Shown one piece after another: positions 1 through 13,906 of a DNA stretch of 41,474 bases. Source of the stretch: Actinomycetota bacterium. Its GTDB lineage: Bacteria > Actinomycetota > Nitriliruptoria > Nitriliruptorales > Nitriliruptoraceae. The stretch lies in NCBI GenBank assembly GCA_019348115.1, contig JAHWKB010000003.1:1-41474 (forward strand), read 5' to 3'. Every line of letters starts with the position of its first letter. Position 1 is the stretch's first letter. A program made the position numbers and the translations under genes. The notes beneath the pieces were generated by a model, which had not been told where the DNA came from, ran no database searches, and saw nothing but the letters and a program-made list of their open reading frames with translations.

Positions 1-51
1 GCTGCCTTTGCAAGGCAGATGTCGTCGGTTCGATTCCGATCGGGTCCACCA
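1..51 (+). tRNA. tRNA-Ala(TGC), 3' portion (5' end outside window)
   Basis: Anticodon stem-loop CTGCC-TTTGCAA-GGCAG (anticodon TGC), T-arm GTCGG-TTCGATT-CCGAT, 3' acceptor strand CGGGTCC-A-CCA. U70 fits the Ala G3:U70 identity element. Confidence 0.9.
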
Positions 52-82
52 CCCCCCACACGGGGCCGCCGGAGCGTGCGAC

Positions 83-1087
83 GTGGACGACCTGCAACGG
101 GACATCGAGCGCGTCGCCCGGGACAGCGGCTTCTCCGGCGTGGTACGCGTCGACGTCGCCGACGAGGTCGTCGTCGCCCGCGCCCACGGGCTGGCGCGGC
201 GCGACCTCGAGGTCCCGAACACCGTCGACACCCGGTTCGGCATCGCGAGCGGCACGAAGGGCGTGACCGCGCTGACCGTGATGAGCCTCGTGGAGGCGGG
301 GATCCTGGCGCTGGACACGCCGGCGCGCGCCCTCCTCGGCGACGACCTCCCGCTCGTCCCCGACGACGTGACGGTCGGGCACCTCCTCGCCCACCGCTCG
401 GGCATCGGCGACTACGTGGACGAGGACGCGATCGGTGACATCACGGCGTTCCTGCTGCCGGTCCCCGTCGCCGAGCTCACCGAGACCGCGGACTACCTGC
501 GGGTCCTCGAGGGCCACCCCGCCGTCGCGCCCGCCGGGGAGCGCTTCGCCTACTGCAACAGCGGCTACGTCGTGCTCGCGCTCCTGGCCGAGCGGGCCAC
601 GGGCCGCCCGTTCCGTGAGCTCGTGCACGAGCGCGTGTGCGTGCCCGCCGGCATGGCGACCGCGGCGTTCTTGCGCACCGACGAGCTCCCGGGGGACGCG
701 GCCGTCGGCTACCTGTCGTCTGACGGCCTCCGCACCAACGTCCTCCACCTTCCGGTCCGCGGCAGCGGGGACGGCGGCCTCTACGCGACCGTCGCTGACG
801 TCCACGCGTTGTGGGCGGCGGTCGACGCCGGCGACGTGGTCGCGCCGGCGACCCTCGAGCAGATGGTGCGGCCGCACGGACACGACGCGTCGGGCACGCC
901 GTACGGTCTCGGGTTCTGGCTCGCCCCCGAGGGGGCGGCACGCCGGCTCGAGGGCGCCGACGCGGGAGTCTCGTTCCTGAGCGTCCACGATCCCTCACAC
1001 CGGGTCACCTGGACGGTGGTGTCGAACGCCACCGCGGGGGCGTGGGCGGTGGCGCGACACCTCCGGGGTACGTCCATCGGACGCTGA
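83..1087 (+). CDS. Serine hydrolase, beta-lactamase class C / penicillin-binding-protein-like family
   Basis: SGTKG (SxxK), YCNSGY (YxN) and HGHDASG (HxG-like) motifs. GTG at 83 chosen because the ORF start at 8 lies inside the tRNA. Confidence 0.8.
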   Translation: MDDLQRDIERVARDSGFSGVVRVDVADEVVVARAHGLARRDLEVPNTVDTRFGIASGTKGVTALTVMSLVEAGILALDTPARALLGDDLPLVPDDVTVGHLLAHRSGIGDYVDEDAIGDITAFLLPVPVAELTETADYLRVLEGHPAVAPAGERFAYCNSGYVVLALLAERATGRPFRELVHERVCVPAGMATAAFLRTDELPGDAAVGYLSSDGLRTNVLHLPVRGSGDGGLYATVADVHALWAAVDAGDVVAPATLEQMVRPHGHDASGTPYGLGFWLAPEGAARRLEGADAGVSFLSVHDPSHRVTWTVVSNATAGAWAVARHLRGTSIGR

Positions 1088-1251
1088 CCGCGTCCGTTCT
1101 GTCCGATCCCTGGCCGCGAACGTCGGTGTCCGGCACCTGAAACGCCCCCGATCCCGCGCCATGCTTGTGCCGAACACCCGGGGACGGCGCGTCCGTCCCG
1201 GGCCCGACGGACCCGTGACCCCGGTCCGCCCCAATCACAAGGAGCGACAGC

Positions 1252-1716
1252 ATGAACACCGACCGGACCACCACCGACAAGCACCCCGCGCAGTACCTGG
1301 CCCTCGCCATCGGCGCGGTCTACACCCTGGTCGGCCTCGCCGGCTTCTTCGTGACGGGCTTCGACGACTTCATCAACCCCGAGGGCTCGTCCCTGCTCGG
1401 GTTCCAGGTGAACCCGCTCCACAACGTGGTGCATCTCCTCATCGGTGCGGCCGGCCTCGCGCTGTGGAACCGCCTCGACCAGACCCGCGCCTACGGCTGG
1501 CTGCTCGCCATCGGGTACGGCGCGACCTTCCTGTTCGGCGCCTTCGTCGCCGGCAGCGACCAGCCGATCAACTTCCTCGCACTCGACGCGGCCGACAACG
1601 GGCTGCACATCGCGAGCGCCCTGGCCGGCCTCGTGATGGCTCTCTGGGCCGGTCGCGCGATGAACACGACGACCGGCATGCGGACCGAGGCCACCGGCAC
1701 CACGACCCGCCACTGA
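1252..1716 (+). CDS. DUF4383 domain membrane protein
   Basis: Four hydrophobic segments and the DUF4383-like pattern YLALAIGAVYTLVGLAGF...NPLHNVVHLLIGAAGL. SD-like AAGGAG upstream of the ATG. Confidence 0.75.
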   Translation: MNTDRTTTDKHPAQYLALAIGAVYTLVGLAGFFVTGFDDFINPEGSSLLGFQVNPLHNVVHLLIGAAGLALWNRLDQTRAYGWLLAIGYGATFLFGAFVAGSDQPINFLALDAADNGLHIASALAGLVMALWAGRAMNTTTGMRTEATGTTTRH

Positions 1717-1730
1717 CGTTCCTCCTGTCC

Positions 1731-1760
1731 GAGCGCCCGCCGGTCCGCCGGCGGGCGCTC
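1731..1760 (+). terminator. Intrinsic-type hairpin
   Basis: GAGCGCCCGCCGG-TCCG-CCGGCGGGCGCTC, perfect 13-bp stem just downstream of the DUF4383 gene. Confidence 0.75.
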
Positions 1761-1845
1761 GGCTGTCCGAACGTGAGCTCGCCCGACGACGCTGCTCGAC
1801 CTCGCCTAACGTCGGCTGCCGGTCAACGAGGGAGAGCGACGACCC

Positions 1846-3849
1846 ATGGGGTACTTCGTCACGGGAGCAACCGGCTTCATCGGGGGGCAGCTCGTCGAGC
1901 GTCTCCTCGCCAACCGCACGGGCACCATCTACTGCCTGGTCCGCGATGGGTCCGAGGGCAAGCTCGAGGAGCGCATCAAGGAGTGGGGCACCACCAAGCG
2001 GCGGATCAAGCCCGTCATCGGTGACCTCTCCGAGCCCAAGCTCGGTCTTCCGAACGCGCGCATCAAGGAGCTCAAGGGCGACGTCGACCACGTCTTCCAC
2101 CTCGCGGCGGTCTACGACATGACCGCCTCCGACGAGGCGCTCCACGAGGCCAACGTCGAGGGCACCCGCCACGTCGTCGAGTTCGTGAACGCGGTCCAGC
2201 CGCGCCTGTTCCACCACGTGTCGTCGATCGCGGCCGCCGGGAGGTTCCCGGGCACGTTCCGCGAGGACATGTTCGACGAGGCCGAGGGCCTCGACGCCAA
2301 CCCCTACTTCCGCACCAAGCACGAGTCCGAGCGCATCGCCCGCGACGAGTGTGACGTGCCGTGGCGCGTCTACCGGCCGGGCATCGTCATCGGTGACTCG
2401 CGCACCGGCGAGATCGACAAGATCGACGGGCCCTACTACTTCTTCAAGCTGGTCCAGCGCCTCCGCGACATGCTCCCGCAGTGGTTCCCGCTGATCGGGC
2501 TCGAGGGCCGGCGCATCAACATCGTGCCGGTCGACTTCGTCGTCGATGCGCTCGACCACATCGCCCACCTCGACGAGCAGCGCTGGGACGGGAAGGTCTT
2601 CCACCTCGTCGACGAGGACCCGTACCGCGCCGGCCAGGTCATCAACCTGTTCGCCGAGGCCGCGCACGGCCCCCGGTTCCAGATGCGCATCGACTCGGCC
2701 GCGCTCGACCTCATCCCGAAGAACGCCAAGAAGCTCATGGGCTCGCTCCCGCCGGTGCGCAACGCCAAGCGGGCCGTGCTCGGCGACCTCGGCATCCCCG
2801 AGGACGTCCTCGGCTACATCAACTGGCCGACCAAGTACGACCGGCGCAACACCGCCGAGGCGCTCGAGGGCTCCGGCATCGAGGTGCCGCGGCTCGAGGA
2901 CTACGCGTGGCGCATCTGGGACCACTGGGAGCGCCATCTCGACCCGGACCTCCACAAGGACCGGAGCCTCGCCGGCCGCATCCGGGACCGCATCGTCATC
3001 GTCACGGGCGCGTCCGACGGCATCGGCAAGGAGGTCGCGCTCCAGGCAGCCGACGCCGGCGCACACGTCCTGCTCGTGAGCCGCACCCGCGAGAAGCTCG
3101 AGGCCGTGAAGGCCGAGATCGAGGAGGCCGGCGGGACGGCATCGGTCCACCCGTGCGACCTGTCCGACATGGAGGACGTCGCGCGCCTCGCCGACGAGAT
3201 CATCGACGAGCACGGTCGCATCGACGTGCTGGTGAACAACGCCGGCCGCTCGATCCGGCGCTCCGTGAAGCTGTCCTACGACCGCTTCCACGACTACGAG
3301 CGCACCATGCAGCTCAACTACTTCGGGGCGATCCGGCTGATCCTGAAGCTGCTCCCGGTGATGGCGAAGCAGGAGTCCGGCGGCCACATCATCAACGTGT
3401 CGTCCATCGGCGTGCAGACGAACACGCCGCGCTTCTCGGCCTACGTGGCGTCGAAGGCGGCGCTCGACGCGTTCAGCCGGTGCATCGCCTCCGAGGTGAT
3501 CGACGACGGCGTGCACCTGACCGCCGTCTACATGCCGCTGGTGCGGACGAAGATGATCGCGCCGACCAAGATGTACGACTACTTCCCGGCCATCAGCCCC
3601 GAGGAGGCCGCCGACATGGTCTGCAGCGCCATGATCGACCGCCCGAAGAAGGTCGCCACGGGTCTCGGGAGCTTCGGCGAGGTCGCCTACGCGGTCGCTC
3701 CGAAGGTCGTCGACCAGGTCCTGCACATGGGATACAAGATGTTCCCCGAGTCCTCCGCCGCGAAGGGCGACGACGCGAAGAAGGGCGAGGACAAGGCCTC
3801 GAGCGAGGGGCTCGCGTTCGCGCACCTGCTGAAGGGCGTGCACTGGTAG
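1846..3849 (+). CDS. Two-domain SDR protein: N-terminal extended SDR (fatty acyl-CoA reductase/thioester-reductase-like) fused to C-terminal classical SDR
   Basis: GATGFIGG...YFRTKHESE (YxxxK) in the first half; VTGASDGIGKE...NNAGRS...YVASK in the second half. Architecture resembles mycobacterial fused acyl-CoA reductases. Confidence 0.8.
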   Translation: MGYFVTGATGFIGGQLVERLLANRTGTIYCLVRDGSEGKLEERIKEWGTTKRRIKPVIGDLSEPKLGLPNARIKELKGDVDHVFHLAAVYDMTASDEALHEANVEGTRHVVEFVNAVQPRLFHHVSSIAAAGRFPGTFREDMFDEAEGLDANPYFRTKHESERIARDECDVPWRVYRPGIVIGDSRTGEIDKIDGPYYFFKLVQRLRDMLPQWFPLIGLEGRRINIVPVDFVVDALDHIAHLDEQRWDGKVFHLVDEDPYRAGQVINLFAEAAHGPRFQMRIDSAALDLIPKNAKKLMGSLPPVRNAKRAVLGDLGIPEDVLGYINWPTKYDRRNTAEALEGSGIEVPRLEDYAWRIWDHWERHLDPDLHKDRSLAGRIRDRIVIVTGASDGIGKEVALQAADAGAHVLLVSRTREKLEAVKAEIEEAGGTASVHPCDLSDMEDVARLADEIIDEHGRIDVLVNNAGRSIRRSVKLSYDRFHDYERTMQLNYFGAIRLILKLLPVMAKQESGGHIINVSSIGVQTNTPRFSAYVASKAALDAFSRCIASEVIDDGVHLTAVYMPLVRTKMIAPTKMYDYFPAISPEEAADMVCSAMIDRPKKVATGLGSFGEVAYAVAPKVVDQVLHMGYKMFPESSAAKGDDAKKGEDKASSEGLAFAHLLKGVHW

Positions 3850-3870
3850 GTCGCCCGCCCGCCTCGGCAC

Positions 3871-3898
3871 GACGGCCGGCCCCACGGGGCCGGTCGTC
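3871..3898 (+). terminator. Hairpin downstream of SDR gene
   Basis: GACGGCCGGCCCC-AC-GGGGCCGGTCGTC, 13-bp stem with one G:T position. Confidence 0.6.
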
Positions 3899-3938
3899 CC
3901 CGTTCCTGACGGGCGCGTGGTCGTCCTCCGCTCCAACC

Positions 3939-4011
3939 TGTGGACAACCTGTGGAGTTGTGGAGAACCGACAGGCCTGTGCTTACACAGGTGTGAGCAAC
4001 CCTGTGGACGA
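3939..4011. promoter_or_regulatory. DnaA-box cluster in convergent intergenic region
   Basis: TGTGGACAA (3939-3947, perfect), TGTGGAGTT (3950-3958), TGTGGAGAA (3958-3966), TGTGGACGA (4003-4011), all in the same orientation. Confidence 0.65.
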
Positions 4012-4035
4012 ACGCGTGTTCGTCCGCGAACGCCG

Positions 4036-4065
4036 CGACGGGACGGCCGGAGGGCCGTCCCGTCG
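4036..4065 (-). terminator. Hairpin downstream of the small Lys-rich gene
   Basis: CGACGGGACGGCC-GGAG-GGCCGTCCCGTCG, perfect 13-bp stem. Confidence 0.75.
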
Positions 4066-4081
4066 GGAGTGCGCTGCGGAT

Positions 4082-4375
4082 CTACAGGGCGCGGGGCTCC
4101 TCCCAGAGGGCTTCGTCGAGCTCCTGCTCGCGCTTCTTCTTGAGGAAGAAGCCGAGGCCGGCCGCGGCGGCCGCCACGAGCGTGAACAGCCCCTTCTTGC
4201 CGGACTTCGGCTCCTCCTTGACGCCCATCTTGATGGCGGCACGATCGGAGAGGTCCTTGCCCCGGGCCTGGGCCTTCCCCGACACCTCACCGGCCTTCGC
4301 GGCCGCCTTCGCACCGAGCTTCTCGGCCTTCTTCTCGAGCTTGTCGACCTTCTTCGAGAGCTTCTTCTGCCGCAT
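4082..4375 (-). CDS. Small Lys/Ala-rich protein with one C-terminal hydrophobic segment
   Basis: ATG at 4375 (MRQKKLSKKVDKLEKKAEKL...GLFTLVAAAAAGLGFFLKKK). Upstream M at 4414 is less likely. Confidence 0.6.
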   Translation of the reverse strand: MRQKKLSKKVDKLEKKAEKLGAKAAAKAGEVSGKAQARGKDLSDRAAIKMGVKEEPKSGKKGLFTLVAAAAAGLGFFLKKKREQELDEALWEEPRAL

Positions 4376-4492
4376 CGTTCGACTCCTGGTGCGCGACGAC
4401 GTCTGGGACTCCACCCTAGCCCCGGGTCGCTCCGCGGGGTCCCGGGAACACGCCCGGACGGAGGGGGCTCGCGGGGCGAGCGTCCCCCCGGA

Positions 4493-5980
4493 CTAGGCGA
4501 CGACCGTCCGGTCCCGGCCCCGCTCCTTGGCCTCGTAGAGGGCGGCATCAGCCCGGCGGACGAGCTCGGCCGCCGTCTCGCTGCCGTCCCAGACGGCGAC
4601 GCCGGCGGAGCACGTCTGCCCGAGCGGCGTCGCGGCCCGCAACCGGTCGACCACGACCTCGACGGTGTCCGGCGGGGTCGCGTTCGGGAGCAGGGCGACG
4701 AACTCCTCGCCGCCCCACCGCGCCAGCACGTCGACGTCGCGCAGGCACTGCTTCCAGGAGCTCGCCGCCAGCGACAGGAGCTCGTCGCCGCCCTGGTGCC
4801 CGTGGGCGTCGTTGTAGGCCTTGAACCGGTCGAGGTCGAGGAGGGCCAGGGCGAGCGGATCGCCGGTCCGCGCGGCACGCGCCAGCTCGCGCTCGAGCAG
4901 CTCGTCGAACGCGCGGCGGTTGTGGAGGCCGGTGAGCTTGTCGGTCCGGGCCAGCTCGTCGAGCCGGTGCAGCAGGTCCGAACGCTCGATCGCGACGCCG
5001 GCCTCCATCGCGAGGAACGAGGTGATCATCGCCGAGAAGTCGTCCGGGTCGTCCACCCTGCGTCCCCACAGGACCGCGAGCACGCCGACGGTCTCGCCCC
5101 GGCGCATCACCGGCTCGAGGAGCATCGAGACCGCACGCGTGGCCTCGACGATGCGCGGCGAGACGCGCGGGTCCTCGCCTGCCTCGGGGATGAAGAGGTG
5201 CTCACCCGAGGTGTAGACGCTGACGATGGCGGACGGCTGGTCCTGGACCGTCACGGTGAGCTCGGTGAGGTCGACCCCGACGATCGCGCTGGAGCGGAGG
5301 ATCCCCTCGCCGGCGGGCTCGACCAGGAACGCCGCCTCGGCGCCGCTCGCCGTCACGGCCGCTTCGCAGATGCGCAGGCGCGTCTCCGCGCCGTGACCGA
5401 GGCCACGGGAGATGCCGGCGACCGCCTCGAGCGCCTGGGCACGGCGCTCGTTGGCGCCCGCCTCGGCACGGATGCGCCGGACGAGGTCGTTCACGATGAC
5501 GCCGACCGTCGGCGACACGACCATCCAGATGACGAAGCGGCGCCACTCGGTGGCGGGGTAGGAGTCGCCGCCGACGAACAGGATGGGGAGGAGGAACGTG
5601 AGCGTGATGCCGCACACGACGAGCAGGACGTGGACCCGTTCGCCGTAGAGCGCGACCCACAGCAACGGGATCAGGACCAGCGGGCCGTACCCCGACGCGG
5701 CGCCACCCTCCGCGTGCCGCAGCACGACGACCGCCACGAGGTAGGCGAGCGGGGGCAGGACGACGAGCGATGGGGGCCCGGGACCACGCGGGACAGCCGC
5801 GGCCCCGACGAACGCGGCGACCGTGATCACTCCGGCGACGGCGAGGAGACCGGCGTGGGGTTCGTCGGGTGGGAGCAGGCTCAGCGGGATGGACGCGAGC
5901 GCGATCGCCAGGAAGGGCAGCAGGTGCCACGATGTGAGGCGCTCGATCGCCCCGGGCACACGACCGGTCCCCACACCCAT
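4493..5980 (-). CDS. Membrane-associated GAF-GGDEF diguanylate cyclase
   Basis: N-terminal multi-TM region, GAF-like middle, WGGEEF active site, RDVD I-site five residues upstream. ORF start at 6043 rejected because it overlaps the tRNA. Confidence 0.85.
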   Translation of the reverse strand: MGVGTGRVPGAIERLTSWHLLPFLAIALASIPLSLLPPDEPHAGLLAVAGVITVAAFVGAAAVPRGPGPPSLVVLPPLAYLVAVVVLRHAEGGAASGYGPLVLIPLLWVALYGERVHVLLVVCGITLTFLLPILFVGGDSYPATEWRRFVIWMVVSPTVGVIVNDLVRRIRAEAGANERRAQALEAVAGISRGLGHGAETRLRICEAAVTASGAEAAFLVEPAGEGILRSSAIVGVDLTELTVTVQDQPSAIVSVYTSGEHLFIPEAGEDPRVSPRIVEATRAVSMLLEPVMRRGETVGVLAVLWGRRVDDPDDFSAMITSFLAMEAGVAIERSDLLHRLDELARTDKLTGLHNRRAFDELLERELARAARTGDPLALALLDLDRFKAYNDAHGHQGGDELLSLAASSWKQCLRDVDVLARWGGEEFVALLPNATPPDTVEVVVDRLRAATPLGQTCSAGVAVWDGSETAAELVRRADAALYEAKERGRDRTVVA

Positions 5981-6035
5981 CCCGGGGAGCCTAGCCCGGA
6001 GCGCTCGTGCGGGCGGCCGAGCGGGACGTACTGTG

Positions 6036-6110
<75 letters not shown>

Positions 6111-6210
6111 GAGGGGGAGCGAGCCGTCGCCGGCTCGATCCGGGTGTCGAACCGTCGCCGGCTCGGGGGCGCGCACGGTACCAAGTGCGGCCGGGAGGGT
6201 GCGAGTCGGG

Positions 6211-6933
6211 TCAGCGGTCGTCGGGGTCGCGTCGGACCGCCTGGGTGTCGTTCCACATGCGGTCGCTGCTGGAACCGGCCTCCCGGTTGGCGCTCGCCGG
6301 CGACCCCGAGCCGTCACGGCTCTCGCGCGGTGGGGACGGGACGGCGGACGACTGCGGGGCGCGCTGGGGGTTCCCCGTGGAACCGGACGAACTCGTCGGT
6401 TGCGGGCTCCGGCGCACGTCGCCCTCCATGCCGAGCGGCAGGGGCGGGCTCTTGCGCTGCCCGGTGCCGGCCTGGTCGCCGGGCCGCGGCGACTCGGTGA
6501 CCGTGCCCGTGGTGCGGCCGCTCGACGCGGGCACGTCGCCACGGGCGGCGGCACCCGGGGTCTCGTCGATGAAGCTGAAGGTGAGCCCACCGACGAGGTC
6601 GGCGATGAGGTTGAACAGGAAGGCGAGGAAGACCATGAGTCCGGTCTGGATGACCACACCGAGGAGGCCGAGGAGGAACAGCGCCCGGAAGAGGTTCCCG
6701 CCGTTGATGCCGCAGGCCGAGAAGCCCATCTCGATGGCGATCTCGCACACCTGGTCGATGAGGCGCAGCCGTTCGATGAAGAACCACACGACGGCGAAGC
6801 CGAGCATGCCGATGGCGAGGAGGCTCAGGTTCGCGACGAAACCGAACTTCAGCACCGACCACGGGTCGATCCGCTTCAGGGTCAGACGTCGCCGTACCAC
6901 CAGGCACTCCTCGCGAGGGACGGGCCACGACAC
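6211..6933 (-). CDS. DUF3566 domain transmembrane protein
   Basis: LTLKRIDPWSVLKFGFVANLSLLAIGMLGFAVVWFF with a second TM before ADLVGGLTFSF. Located downstream of gyrA as in other Actinobacteria. Exact start uncertain. Confidence 0.8.
   Translation of the reverse strand: MSWPVPREECLVVRRRLTLKRIDPWSVLKFGFVANLSLLAIGMLGFAVVWFFIERLRLIDQVCEIAIEMGFSACGINGGNLFRALFLLGLLGVVIQTGLMVFLAFLFNLIADLVGGLTFSFIDETPGAAARGDVPASSGRTTGTVTESPRPGDQAGTGQRKSPPLPLGMEGDVRRSPQPTSSSGSTGNPQRAPQSSAVPSPPRESRDGSGSPASANREAGSSSDRMWNDTQAVRRDPDDR
6370..6383 (-). promoter_or_regulatory. Variant parS-like site (GTTCCACGGGGAAC on minus strand)
   Basis: Plus strand GTTCCCCGTGGAAC, exact reverse complement of the two variant sites inside parA. 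Confidence 0.5.
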
Positions 6934-7013
6934 GGGCCCGCGGGGAGTCTAGGGCTCGCCGTTCCGCGACCGAGCCCGCCTCAACGGACAGGGCAACGTG
7001 CGTGCCGGCGACG

Positions 7014-12046
<5,033 letters not shown>

Positions 12047-12169
12047 CTACCAGGGCGCGGCCCTGTCCCGGGCCATCCAGGCCACGTCTGTGGACGTCGA
12101 CCCCGTTGTGGCTACCTGACCATCCGCCGCACCCCGTGGCCCGTAGAGGCGAACCAGGGGCGCGAGGCG

Positions 12170-13831
12170 TCAGCAGCGCGAGGCGAGCCCGAGGAAGGAC
12201 CCGACGCTCCGCAGGGCGCCGGCGAAGCCGGACGCGCACGTCTCCGCCGGCGTGGCGTCGTCCGTCGTGGCGCCGTCGTCGTAGCCGAGGGCGTCGCCCC
12301 AGATCTCGTCGTTCGCGTACGGGTCCCCCACGGTCGGGCCGGCGATCTGTCGGATCACCAGGGGGAGCGAGACGCCGCCCCCCTGACGGGTGTCCGACAC
12401 GGAGATGTAGACGTTGCCCTCCCGATCGATGGCGTTGGCGAAGTAGTCCCCGAGTCGCCGGTCGATGGCCCGCGCCTGGCAGAAGGTCCCGCCGGTGCAG
12501 ATGGTGCCGGTATGGACGCTGTCGTGGGAGGCCCGGACCGGCGTGCTCGGTGGCGACCAGACGGTGGTGGCGGGCTTCTTCGGACCCTTGGCCCGGGTCT
12601 CACAGCGCTCGATCTGGGAGGCCATGACGTACCAGTCGCCGCGGGCGTTCTGCGGCTCGTTGCCGGCCACGGGGCCGTCGTGCTGGAGCCACACGGCCAC
12701 GGCGCCGTGCTCCCCAGCGGCGATCCAGGGCCAGAAGGCCGTGCCCTCGCCGCGGTCGAGCTTCACCGGTTCCGTCCACGTCTCCCCGCGGTCGCTCGAC
12801 ATGGCCAGGTGGATCCCCGGCTCGCGGAGGACGCGGCCGTCATCCGCGACGGTGCCGTCGTCGTCCCACACGACGTAGAGGTTGCCCCACGGGTCGATGT
12901 CGATCGTCGGGCCGATCGACGACTTGCGGTTGTAGTGCTCGGCGATGACGGGCGGGTCCTCGGGGTTCGGCGCGGTCGTGGTCCCGTCCCGGTTCAGGAA
13001 CCCGACCTCGGGCGGGGTCTGCTCCCGGGCGTCGGGTGCGATCCAGAGCGTCAGGCGGTCGCGCTCGGAGTGGAGCTCGTACAGGCGGCCGTCGGTCTTG
13101 TCGATCTCGATGTCGGAGGACTGCTGGCCGCCCATCGGCTGCGGCGCCGAGAACGTGACCCCGCCGTCGGTCGACTTGTACAGCTCGTGCGTGCCGACCG
13201 ATCCCGTCACGGCGTTGCCCGACGACGTCGACCCACCACCGAAGGTGTTGCCCACGAACCAGAGCACGTTCTCCTCGTCCGCCTCCATCCACTGGCGGTC
13301 GGTGAGGGTGATCTCGGCCAGGCTCTGCAGGGTGTAGCTGCGTCCCGCGTCGGACGATCTCGAGATCGCGATGTTCGCGAGGTTGATCTCCGAGATGTAG
13401 ACGTTGCCCGCCTTGTCGATCGCGAACTCCGGGTCGGAGAAACCGGAGTTCGGCAGCCCCGACGTCGGGTCGACGGTGCTGATCGGGGTCCGCGGCACGA
13501 AGTCCCAGCGGATCCCGCCGTCCTCGGAGCGGTACTGGTAGGTCTGCCCCTCGTAGTTCTCGACGAAGGCCGAGGTCGTGCCGTCAGCGGCCGCGGGCGT
13601 GTAGAAGTGGGTCGTGCCGGCGTGGCTGCCCCACAGGAGCCCGCCGTCGGGGTGCGTCGTCACGATCGGCTCGCCGCCGGCCCGCTCGGTGTCGATGTAG
13701 TCGCTCGTGAACAGCATCTGCTCGGTCGGTCCCGGGCACGGGACCTGCTCGGCGACGGCCGTGCCGTTGGTCGCGACCAGGGTGGCGGCCACCGCGGCGA
13801 CGGCGGAGACGGCGAGGGTTCGACGTGGCAC
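12170..13831 (-). CDS. Secreted BNR/sialidase-like (beta-propeller) protein without LPXTG
   Basis: GTG start at 13831 giving a signal peptide (PRRTLAVSAVAAVAATLVATNGTAVA), repeated S-D-G-G/Asp-box-like motifs (SEDGG, SSDAGRS, STDGGVTF, SSDRGETW). Paralogous to the CDS at 17286-19316. Confidence 0.8.
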   Translation of the reverse strand: MPRRTLAVSAVAAVAATLVATNGTAVAEQVPCPGPTEQMLFTSDYIDTERAGGEPIVTTHPDGGLLWGSHAGTTHFYTPAAADGTTSAFVENYEGQTYQYRSEDGGIRWDFVPRTPISTVDPTSGLPNSGFSDPEFAIDKAGNVYISEINLANIAISRSSDAGRSYTLQSLAEITLTDRQWMEADEENVLWFVGNTFGGGSTSSGNAVTGSVGTHELYKSTDGGVTFSAPQPMGGQQSSDIEIDKTDGRLYELHSERDRLTLWIAPDAREQTPPEVGFLNRDGTTTAPNPEDPPVIAEHYNRKSSIGPTIDIDPWGNLYVVWDDDGTVADDGRVLREPGIHLAMSSDRGETWTEPVKLDRGEGTAFWPWIAAGEHGAVAVWLQHDGPVAGNEPQNARGDWYVMASQIERCETRAKGPKKPATTVWSPPSTPVRASHDSVHTGTICTGGTFCQARAIDRRLGDYFANAIDREGNVYISVSDTRQGGGVSLPLVIRQIAGPTVGDPYANDEIWGDALGYDDGATTDDATPAETCASGFAGALRSVGSFLGLASRC

Positions 13832-13906
13832 GGGGGCTCCTCGGGGAAGCGGTCCCGGCAGGCTTCGCCGCCGGGGGCGGGGTCTCCTGCCCCTACCCTC
13901 ACGTCC

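Noticed and set aside
781-3936. 1051-aa minus-strand ORF antisense to the SDR gene
   Set aside because: Low-complexity D/E/R/V/G composition typical of shadow ORFs in high-GC DNA; the plus strand encodes a recognisable fused SDR.
12089-12097. TGTGGACGT upstream of gyrB as a DnaA box
   Set aside because: Only 7/9 match and isolated.
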